Of a stretch of DNA of 15,501 nt, positions 7,380 to 13,515 are shown in pieces. The stretch lies in NCBI GenBank assembly GCA_046723645.1, contig JBKOUY010000134.1, forward strand, positions 1 to 15,501. The letters are read 5' to 3'. Origin of the DNA: DASQUK01 sp046723645 (GTDB lineage Bacteria > Actinomycetota > Acidimicrobiia > Acidimicrobiales > VFJN01). The notes under the pieces are model-generated. The model ran no database searches and had not been told where the DNA came from. It saw only the letters and a list, made by a program, of their open reading frames with translations. Made by a program: the position numbers and the translations under genes. Position 1 is the stretch's first letter, and every line of letters starts with the position of its first letter.

Positions 7380-8588
7380 ATGAACGTGCCGGCGGCAATC
7401 GATGCGCGGGGGGTGTCCAAGCGGTTCGGCGCCCTCGAGGTGCTGCGGGACGTCGACCTGCGCGTGGATCCGGGCCGGATCGTCGCCCTGCTGGGATCGA
7501 GCGGCTGCGGCAAGACCACGTTGCTGCGCACCATCGCCGGGCTGGAACGGCTCGACGCCGGTGAGGTGCGGGTCGGCGATCGGGTCCTGTCCGCGGCCGC
7601 TGCTGACGTCCACGTCCCGCCCGAGAAGCGCCACGTCGGCATGGTCTTCCAGGACTGGGCCCTGTTTCCCCATCTGACCGTCGCGCAGAACGTGGGCTAC
7701 GGGCTGCCCCGGTCGGCGCGGCGCGGTCCACGCGTGGCCGCGGCGCTGCACATGGTCGGTCTCGACGGGCTCGGCGACCGCCAGCCGGCGACCATGTCCG
7801 GCGGCCAGCAGCAGCGCGTGGCGCTGGCCCGGGCCCTGGCCCCGCAGCCCGGCGTCCTGCTCCTGGACGAGCCGTTCTCCAACCTCGACTCGACGCTGCG
7901 CGTGCAGGTGCGCACCGAGGTGCACCAGCTCCTGGCCGATCTCGGCGTCACCACGGTGTTCGTGACGCACGACCAGGAGGAGGCCTTCGTGCTCGGCGAC
8001 GAGGTGGCGGTCATGCAGGCCGGCCGCATCGTCCAGCAGGCGCGGCCCGCCGTCCTCTACGCCCGACCCGCCAGCCCCTGGGTGGCGACGTTCGTCGGCG
8101 ACGCCAACCTCGTGGCCGGCGAGGGCCGGGGCGACCACGCCACCACCGCCGTCGGCGACGTTGCGCTCGACGTGTCCGTCAGCGGAGGCCCGGCGCACGG
8201 CCCGGTCGAGGTCGTGCTGCGGGCCGAGCAGCTCCGGCTCGACCCGCTCGACACCCGTGACGCGGTCGGCCCGTCCGCCGACGTCGGACGGCGGGGCGTG
8301 CCGGGCACGGTCCAGCTGACCGAGTACTACGGGCACGACACCGTCTACCTGGTGCGCCCCGACGCCGGGGATCCCGTCCGCGCCCGCGCCGCTGCCACGC
8401 CCCGGTTCGACCGCGGCGATCGCGTCCTCGTGACCTACGACGGCCCGCCGGCGGTCGTGTTCCCGGCTCCGGCCCACGCCGCCGACCCCCGGGTGCCAGC
8501 GACCGAGGACCACGCTCCGGACCACCGCTCGGGATCCCAGTCGCCGCGGGTCCACGCGGTGGCGGGCCAGCCCCTCGACCCTCGGTGA
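7380..8588 (+). CDS. fbpC: Fe3+-type ABC transporter ATP-binding protein (FbpC-like)
   Basis: The 402-residue energy-coupling subunit of an importer, most like FbpC/FutC of ferric-iron systems. Walker A is GSSGCGKTT (39-47). The Q-loop reads FQDWALFPH, the ABC signature is SGGQQQR (140-146), Walker B is LLLDEPFSNLD with Asp163/Glu164, and the switch His is 197 in FVTHDQEEA. After the nucleotide-binding domain, a TOBE-like regulatory region runs from about 240 to 360. The last 40 residues are a His/Asp/Pro/Ser-rich tail with no recognised domain, longer than needed for the family. The matching binding protein and permease genes lie downstream at 10842-13515, not adjacent. Its stop overlaps the next gene's start as GTGA. 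Metal specificity rests on family resemblance and on the nearby fbpA-like gene. Confidence 0.9.
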   Translation: MNVPAAIDARGVSKRFGALEVLRDVDLRVDPGRIVALLGSSGCGKTTLLRTIAGLERLDAGEVRVGDRVLSAAAADVHVPPEKRHVGMVFQDWALFPHLTVAQNVGYGLPRSARRGPRVAAALHMVGLDGLGDRQPATMSGGQQQRVALARALAPQPGVLLLDEPFSNLDSTLRVQVRTEVHQLLADLGVTTVFVTHDQEEAFVLGDEVAVMQAGRIVQQARPAVLYARPASPWVATFVGDANLVAGEGRGDHATTAVGDVALDVSVSGGPAHGPVEVVLRAEQLRLDPLDTRDAVGPSADVGRRGVPGTVQLTEYYGHDTVYLVRPDAGDPVRARAAATPRFDRGDRVLVTYDGPPAVVFPAPAHAADPRVPATEDHAPDHRSGSQSPRVHAVAGQPLDPR

Positions 8589-9961
8589 TCGCCGTCATCG
8601 GGGCGGGCCCCGCCGGGCTCGCCGCCGCCTGGCGCTCCGCGGCGGCCGGCCACGAGGTCGTGGTCGTCGAGCGAGCGGCGGCCGTCGGCGGGATGGCCGC
8701 GTCCTTCGAGGTCGCAGGCCTCCGGGTCGACCATGGCAGCCATCGGCTCCACCCGGCCACGCCGCCGCCGATCCTGGCGGCCCTGCGTGGCCTGCTCGGC
8801 GACGACCTCCAGGTGCGGCCGCGCCACGGGCGCATCCGCCTGCTCGGCCGCTGGGTCGCGTTCCCGTTGCGTACCGGCGACCTGCTGCGCCGCACACCGC
8901 CGGCCTTCGCCGCCAGGGCGGCGGCCGACGCGCTCAGCGGACCACTGCGCCGACCCCGAGCGGACACGTTCGCCGAGGTGGTGCGGGCGGGTCTCGGGTC
9001 CGCCGTCCTGGATGCCTTCTACGCCCCCTACGCCCGCAAGCTGTGGGACGCACCGCCGGCGGAGCTGTCGGGCGAGCTGGCGCGGCGGCGGGTGAGCGCG
9101 TCGTCTCCGGCCGACGTCGTCCGGCGCCTGGCCCGCGGGTCCCGTTCCGCCGGGCGGACGTTCCTCTACCCCCGCCGCGGGTTCGGTGCGATCCCCGACG
9201 CCCTCGCCGGGGCGGCGTGGGGCGCGGGAGTCAGCATCCGCCTCGGGTGTGGCGTTGACGCCGTGTGCCGAAACCCGGGCGGCGGCTGGCGCCTCGCCCT
9301 CGGTGATGGCACCACGCTCGACGCCGAACACGTGTGGTCGACCGTTCCCCTGGCGGCGCTGGCCCGCCTGGCCGACCCGCCGCCGCCCCGGCCGGCGCTC
9401 GAGGCTGCGGCAGGCCTGCGTCACCGGGCCATGGTGCTGCTCTATCTGGTGCTCGACCGCTCGCATTGGACGGAGTACGACGCCCATTACTTCCCCGGCC
9501 CCGAGGTGTTCGCCTCGCGCCTCTCGGAGCCCCGCAACTACCGCGACAGCCCGGACGATCCGGCCGATCGCACAGTGCTGTGCGCGGAGATCCCGTGCTG
9601 GCAGGGAAACGATGTCTGGCGGTCCGCTGACGCGGAGCTCGCCGCCCGGCTCCGTCAGGAGCTGGCGGCGGTCGGGCTCCCCGATGCCCGACCTGTCGAG
9701 GTGGCGAGCCGTCGACTCCCGCACGTCTATCCCGTCTATCGCCCCGGCTTCGCCGAGGATCTCGCGGCGCTGGAACGGTGGGCGGCCGCCGTCGGACTGG
9801 TCACCTTCGGCCGCCAGGGCCTGTTCACCCCGGACAACACCCACCACGCCCTGGCCATGGGGTGGGCGGCCGCCGACGCGCTGCGCCCCGACGGCACCTT
9901 CGACGGGGTGGCTTGGCGGGCAGCCCGCGACGGCTTCCGCTCGTTCGTCGTGGAGGACTGA
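8585..9961 (+). CDS. FAD-dependent amine-oxidase-fold oxidoreductase (HemY/UDP-galactopyranose-mutase-like)
   Basis: A 458-residue flavoprotein of the COG1232-like group. The FAD fold is at the very start: VIGAGPAGLAAAW (residues 4-16), VVVVERAAAVGGMAASF, then RVDHGSHRLHP. AFYAPYARKLWDAPPAEL resembles the substrate domain of this group, and the C-terminus has FGRQGLFTPDNTHHALAMG in the position of the second FAD contact. Relatives are often annotated as protoporphyrinogen oxidase-like or UDP-galactopyranose-mutase-like and often lie in polysaccharide loci. A true CgoX/HemY is already encoded at 54-1472, so a heme role is less likely. The GTG start at 8585 overlaps the ATPase stop by four bases (GTGA), so translation is probably coupled to it. 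Substrate not identifiable. Confidence 0.8.
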   Translation: MIAVIGAGPAGLAAAWRSAAAGHEVVVVERAAAVGGMAASFEVAGLRVDHGSHRLHPATPPPILAALRGLLGDDLQVRPRHGRIRLLGRWVAFPLRTGDLLRRTPPAFAARAAADALSGPLRRPRADTFAEVVRAGLGSAVLDAFYAPYARKLWDAPPAELSGELARRRVSASSPADVVRRLARGSRSAGRTFLYPRRGFGAIPDALAGAAWGAGVSIRLGCGVDAVCRNPGGGWRLALGDGTTLDAEHVWSTVPLAALARLADPPPPRPALEAAAGLRHRAMVLLYLVLDRSHWTEYDAHYFPGPEVFASRLSEPRNYRDSPDDPADRTVLCAEIPCWQGNDVWRSADAELAARLRQELAAVGLPDARPVEVASRRLPHVYPVYRPGFAEDLAALERWAAAVGLVTFGRQGLFTPDNTHHALAMGWAAADALRPDGTFDGVAWRAARDGFRSFVVED

Positions 9962-9973
9962 CGTCGCGCAGGT

Positions 9974-9999
9974 GCGGCCCGCCGCAGGCCAGCTTGGCC
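9974..9999. terminator. Small hairpins between converging genes
   Basis: The 40-base gap between the stop of the plus-strand flavoprotein and the stop of the minus-strand glycosyltransferase holds two short hairpins: GCGG/CCGC (9974-9977 with 9982-9985) and GGCCA/TGGCC (9987-9991 with 9995-9999, loop GCT). They could end transcription from both sides, but there is no T-run and the stems are short. Confidence 0.3.
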
Positions 10000-10001
10000 G
10001 G

Positions 10002-10802
10002 CTACGAAGCGTCCACCGCCGTCACCGGTCGACGGTCTGCGAGGGTGTCGGCGGCTGGGGTGACGGCACCCGCCGGTGACGGAGCCCGCAGCTCGCGCCA
10101 GATCGCCGGGAGCACCCGCCGCAGGTAGGGCCCCAGCCGGACGAACGATCGCCCGTGCTGACGGAACCGGTAGCTGATCGGGACCTCGGCGTAGCGGTAG
10201 CCCTTGGCGACCAGGTCGAGGGTGAGCACCTGGGCGTAGTTGAAGTCGTGGACGATCTCGGCGTGGGCGGCGGCGGCCGCTGACAGGGCCCGGTAGCCGG
10301 ACTGCCCGTCGCTCACGCCCCGCACGCCCCAGCGGCGCATCAGCAGCCTCATCCCCACCGTGAGGATGCGATTGCCGAGCCAGCGGTGCGGGCGCATGTC
10401 GCGGGGGAGGCCGGCGAAGCGTGAGCCGATGACGTAGTCGGCCCGGCCGTCGAGGATCGGGGCCACCAGCCTGTCCAGCTCCTCGGGCGCATACTCGCCA
10501 TCGGCGTCGAGGAAGGCGACAGCAGCGGCGCGCCGTTCCACGGCCCACGCCAGGCCGACGCGGACGGCGGCGCCGAGCCCTTGGTTCCGGTCGAGCGAGC
10601 GCACGGTGGCCCCCGCGGCCCGGGCGAGGGCGGCGGTGCCGTCGCCGGACCCATCGTCGACGACCAGGACCACGACCGGGTGCCCGAGCACCTCGCGGGG
10701 CGCGCGTCGCACGACGTCCCCGACGGTCATGTTCTCGTCGTGGGCGGGCAGGACCATGACGACGGGATCGGAGCGGGTGCGATCGGGGAGCATGTTAAGC
10801 AT
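10002..10802 (-). CDS. Family 2 glycosyltransferase, polyprenyl-phosphate mannose/glucose synthase-like
   Basis: A 266-residue GT-A fold enzyme of the GT2 family, close in style to dolichyl/polyprenyl-phosphate mannose synthases, which move a sugar from a nucleotide donor to a lipid phosphate at the inner face of the membrane. Motifs: VLPAHDEN (17-24), VVDDGSGDGT (47-56), FLDADGEY with the metal-binding DAD (99-101), SDGQSGYRAL (164-173), and FRQHGRSF (213-220). There is no C-terminal membrane segment, so it is a soluble or peripheral form. The start at 10802 is uncertain: GAAG at 10807..10804 is too close to that ATG, but well spaced (10 bases) for the in-frame ATG at 10793, which would remove three residues. 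It diverges from the fbpA-like gene by 39 bases. It may supply lipid-linked sugar to the GT-C-like protein at 13512-15014 (inference). Confidence 0.88.
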   Translation of the reverse strand: MLNMLPDRTRSDPVVMVLPAHDENMTVGDVVRRAPREVLGHPVVVLVVDDGSGDGTAALARAAGATVRSLDRNQGLGAAVRVGLAWAVERRAAAVAFLDADGEYAPEELDRLVAPILDGRADYVIGSRFAGLPRDMRPHRWLGNRILTVGMRLLMRRWGVRGVSDGQSGYRALSAAAAAHAEIVHDFNYAQVLTLDLVAKGYRYAEVPISYRFRQHGRSFVRLGPYLRRVLPAIWRELRAPSPAGAVTPAADTLADRRPVTAVDAS

Positions 10803-10810
10803 TCTTCACA
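10793..10810. promoter_or_regulatory. 18-bp imperfect palindrome, candidate operator of the fbpA-like gene
   Basis: TGTTAAG-CATT-CTTCACA: the arms match at 6 of 7 positions. It covers the -35 hexamer of the fbpA promoter and the start codon region of the divergent glycosyltransferase. Its AT-richness stands out. A protein bound here would block RNA polymerase at fbpA. It does not match the classical DtxR/IdeR iron box, so the binding factor is unknown; the DtxR-like protein encoded at 14974-15501 is a natural candidate. Confidence 0.45.
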
Positions 10811-10834
10811 CCCGAGCGGTGGTATGGCTAGTCT
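10805..10834 (+). promoter_or_regulatory. Promoter of the fbpA-like gene (leaderless)
   Basis: The -35 box TTCACA (10805-10810, five of six matches to TTGACA) is separated by 18 bases from the -10 box TAGTCT (10829-10834, TANNNT). Seven bases follow before the ATG at 10842, so the transcript should start at or next to the ATG. The -10-to-start distance is the same as at hemE. Best promoter in the window. Confidence 0.65.
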
Positions 10835-10841
10835 GCCATTG

Positions 10842-11861
10842 ATGGCACGCAGAAGATCGACGGCTGGGGCGGTTCTCGCGGTGGCGCTGGCGGCAGGGGG
10901 ACCGGCGCTCGCGGCGTGCAGCTCGGGCGGCGGGGACCGGCTCGTGGTGTACAGCGGGCGGACGTCGAACCTGATCGGCCCGCTGCTCGAGGACTTCGCC
11001 GACGAGACCGGAATCAGCATCGACGTGCGCTACGACGAGTCCGCCAACCTCGCGCTGCTCATCGACGAGGAGGGGGACCGGACCCCTGCGGACGTCTTCA
11101 TCTCACAGAGCCCGGGCGCGGTCGGGTACCTAGACGCCGCCGGCCGGCTGGCGCCGCTCGACGATGGGGTCATTGCCACGGTCCCCGCTGGCGACGCCGC
11201 GGCCGATGCGGGATGGGTCGGCCTCTCGGGCCGTGTGCGCACCCTCGTCTACAACCCCGGCCTCGTGGGCGAGGGCGAGCTGCCCGACTCGGTGCTGGAC
11301 CTGACCGCGCCTGAGTACGCCGGACGGGTGGCGCTTGCGCCGACCAACGGGTCGTTCCAGGACTTCGTGACCGTGCTGCGCGACCAGCTCGGCGACGACG
11401 AGGCGGCGGCCTGGCTCGACGGGATGGCCGCCGGCGATCCCCCGACGTTCGACAACAACACCGCCATCGTCGAGGCCGTCGGCCGCGGCGAGGTGCCGAT
11501 GGGCCTGGTCAACCACTACTACGCATTCCGCGCCAAGGCCGAGGACCCGGACCTGCCGGTCGAGAACCACTACTTCCCGGACGGCGACCTGGGGTCGACG
11601 CTGCTGGTCACGGCCGCATCGCAGATCGCCGACACCGACATGCCCGAGGAGGCGACCCGGCTCATCGAGTTCCTGCTCTCCCCCGAGGCCCAGCGGTACT
11701 TCAGCGAGGAGACGTTCGAGTACCCGCTGGCGGACGGCGCCGAGGTCAACGGGGCGCTGCCGTCGTTCGAGCAGATCTCCAAGACCCGGGTGGACCTCGA
11801 CGAGCTGGGTGGCGGCCTGGAGGCCACCACCGCCATGATCGACCAGAGTGGCCTCACCTGA
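10842..11861 (+). CDS. fbpA: Fe3+ ABC transporter substrate-binding lipoprotein (FbpA-like)
   Basis: A 339-residue extracellular binding protein that should capture ferric iron and deliver it to the membrane permease. The N-terminus is an Arg-rich start, a hydrophobic stretch and a lipobox L-A-A-C with the lipidated Cys at residue 26, so the mature protein is tethered to the outer face of the membrane. LVVYSGRTSNLIGPLLEDF starts the mature domain in FbpA/FutA fashion. VNHYYAF (223-229) holds the paired Tyr226-Tyr227 that chelate Fe3+ in this family. LIEFLLSPEAQRYF near the C-terminus is typical. ATG 10842 is chosen because it gives the standard signal peptide and sits seven bases after the -10 box; the frame is open upstream only across the promoter. 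The 3' end overlaps the permease gene by 14 bases. Confidence 0.92.
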   Translation: MARRRSTAGAVLAVALAAGGPALAACSSGGGDRLVVYSGRTSNLIGPLLEDFADETGISIDVRYDESANLALLIDEEGDRTPADVFISQSPGAVGYLDAAGRLAPLDDGVIATVPAGDAAADAGWVGLSGRVRTLVYNPGLVGEGELPDSVLDLTAPEYAGRVALAPTNGSFQDFVTVLRDQLGDDEAAAWLDGMAAGDPPTFDNNTAIVEAVGRGEVPMGLVNHYYAFRAKAEDPDLPVENHYFPDGDLGSTLLVTAASQIADTDMPEEATRLIEFLLSPEAQRYFSEETFEYPLADGAEVNGALPSFEQISKTRVDLDELGGGLEATTAMIDQSGLT

Positions 11862-13515
11862 ACCACAACTTGCGGCGGTAAAGGCCCCCACGAGGGCCTC
11901 AACCACCGCATATTCGGGGGGGTTTGTCGGAACCGCGCCCCGGTCGCTGGTGGCCGTGTGTGCGGTCATCGGGTTGCTGTTCGCCGCCCCGCTCCTCTAC
12001 CTCATCTGGCGGAACGTCATCGGCGACGAGGACCTGGTCGACCTCTACCTGTCCCCGGCCACGCTCGTGCCGCTGCGCAACACCTTGGCCCTGGCGGTCG
12101 CCACCTCCCTCTCCACCGCCGTGGTCGGCACGGGCCTCGCCTGGCTGACGACCCGAACCGACCTGCCACTCCGCCGCCTGTGGGCGGCACTCGCGCCGCT
12201 GTCCCTGGTCTTCCCGTCGTTCGTGGGCGGATTGGCCCTCATGGCCGCAGTGGCGCCCGGCGGGCTGCTGGACGCGCCGCTGGGGTGGGTGGGAGCGGAG
12301 GCCACCCGTCCGGAGGGGTTCTGGGGCGCGTGGCTGGTGCTGACCCTGTTCACGACGCCGTACGTGCTGTTGCCGGTGGCCGCGCGCCTGGTCTCCCTGC
12401 CACCCTCACTGGAAGAGAGCGCCCGGCTTCTCGGGCGCCGCCCGGCGGCGGTCTTCCGCACCGTGGTCCTGCCGCAGATCAGCGGCGCCATCGCCGCGGG
12501 GGCCCTGCTCGTCTTCCTGTACACCGTGAGCGACTTCGGCGTGGTGGTGCTCCTCCGCTACGAGACGCTCACGCGAGCCATCTACACCAACCGGCTGCTC
12601 GACCGAGACCAGTCGGCGGCGCTGAGCCTGCTACTGGCGGCGGTGGCGCTGGCGGTGGTCGCGGGGGAGAGGACCATCGCCCGGCGCCGGCGTCGGGGCA
12701 CACTGGAGGGGGTGCGGACCGCACGGCCGCTGCGGGTGCCACTGGGGCGCTGGCGCGTGCCGGCCCTGGCGGCGGTCGTCGCCTGGGTCGGCCTGGCCCT
12801 GGGTGGCCCGCTGGCGTCGCTCGGCCTGTGGGCGTGGCGCGGCCTCAGCGGCGAGACCAGCAGCCTTGCGGCCGGAGACAGGGATCTGGGCGACCTGGTC
12901 CAGCCGGCGCTGAACACCGCGGGCATCAGCGTCGTCACCGCCCTGGTGGCCGTGGGCGTGCTGCTTCCCCTCGCCTACCTGTCGGCCCGCCACCGGGCAC
13001 GGGCGGCCGACCTCGCGAACGGGCTGGTGGCGACCGGCTTCGGCCTGCCGGCCCTGGTGGTGGCGCTGTCGCTGGTGTTCTGGAGCCGCCAGCTGCCCGA
13101 GGCCTGGGGCCTGTACCAGAGCTTCACGATGCTGGTCTTCGCGTACGTGGTGCACCTCGGGGCCCAGTCGCTGCGGGCGGCCCAGGTGGCGGTGGGATCC
13201 GTCCCGCGCCGGCTGGACGAGTCCGCGCGCATGCTGGGCGCCGGCCGGGCACGCCGGTTCGGCACCATCGAGCTCCCGCTCATGCTCCCGGGACTCGCCG
13301 CCGGCGCCGGCCTGGTGCTGCTGTCGACGATGAAGGAGCTGCCGATCACCCTGCTGACGCGGCCACTCGGGTTCGAGACCCTCGCCACCCGGATCTGGGA
13401 GGACGCCGAGGCGTTCTTCCTCGCCGAGGCGGGACTCGCGAGCCTGGTCCTGGTCGCCCTCTCGGGGATCCTGACGTGGCTGCTCGTGGTGCGGCGGACG
13501 GAGCGCCTCTCGTGA
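11848..13515 (+). CDS. fbpB: Fe3+ ABC transporter permease, fused two-domain (FbpB-like)
   Basis: A 555-residue inner-membrane permease with two binding-protein-dependent transport domains in one chain, as in FbpB/SfuB. The two EAA-type ATPase-contact loops are LEESARLLGRRPAAVF (from about 188) and LDESARMLGAGRARRF (from about 456). About twelve hydrophobic segments are visible, beginning with LVAVCAVIGLLFAAPLLYLIW (34-54). The start is the weak point. GTG 11848 overlaps fbpA by 14 bases and has no Shine-Dalgarno, and residues 6-24 are encoded by a 54-nt palindromic repeat with codons unlike the rest of the gene (GTA, AAG, AGG, TAT, TTT). A GTG at 11950 would start directly at the first membrane helix. 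The downstream gene overlaps its stop as GTGA. Works with the ATPase encoded at 7380-8588. Confidence 0.9.
   Translation: MASPEPQLAAVKAPTRASTTAYSGGFVGTAPRSLVAVCAVIGLLFAAPLLYLIWRNVIGDEDLVDLYLSPATLVPLRNTLALAVATSLSTAVVGTGLAWLTTRTDLPLRRLWAALAPLSLVFPSFVGGLALMAAVAPGGLLDAPLGWVGAEATRPEGFWGAWLVLTLFTTPYVLLPVAARLVSLPPSLEESARLLGRRPAAVFRTVVLPQISGAIAAGALLVFLYTVSDFGVVVLLRYETLTRAIYTNRLLDRDQSAALSLLLAAVALAVVAGERTIARRRRRGTLEGVRTARPLRVPLGRWRVPALAAVVAWVGLALGGPLASLGLWAWRGLSGETSSLAAGDRDLGDLVQPALNTAGISVVTALVAVGVLLPLAYLSARHRARAADLANGLVATGFGLPALVVALSLVFWSRQLPEAWGLYQSFTMLVFAYVVHLGAQSLRAAQVAVGSVPRRLDESARMLGAGRARRFGTIELPLMLPGLAAGAGLVLLSTMKELPITLLTRPLGFETLATRIWEDAEAFFLAEAGLASLVLVALSGILTWLLVVRRTERLS
11864..11917 (+). repeat. 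54-nt palindromic element, copy A
   Basis: Left arm 11864-11878 (CACAACTTGCGGCGG), 24-nt centre 11879-11902, right arm 11903-11917 (CCACCGCATATTCGG). The arms are imperfect inverted repeats of each other. Each matches the corresponding arm of copy B (13552-13605) at 12 of 15 positions, and the centres, equal in length, match at about 14 of 24. The centre holds its own hairpin, AGGCCC/GGGCCT (11882-11887 with 11894-11899). It begins two bases after the fbpA stop codon and lies inside the predicted fbpB N-terminus. Confidence 0.7.
13500..13503 (+). promoter_or_regulatory. Shine-Dalgarno deciding the GT-C-like gene start
   Basis: GGAG lies eight bases before GTG 13512, inside the permease 3' end. 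This supports a start upstream of palindromic copy B, which would make that repeat part of the coding sequence. Confidence 0.45.

Noticed and set aside
8585..9961. A second protoporphyrinogen oxidase for heme synthesis
   Set aside because: It shares the fold, but its C-terminal FAD segment (FGRQGLFTPDNTHHAL) differs from the HemY type (GVGIPACIRSARRA), and hemY is already present in the heme operon.
10780..10842. A classical IdeR/DtxR iron box (TTAGGTTAGGCTAACCTAA type) upstream of the fbpA-like gene
   Set aside because: No adequate match. The 18-bp palindrome there is a different sequence and is reported as such.
11958..13511. Open frame upstream of and continuous with the GT-C-like gene, giving a product of over 1000 residues
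   Set aside because: The upstream part is out of frame with the permease and reads as low-complexity shadow. The membrane protein starts at GTG 13512 or later.
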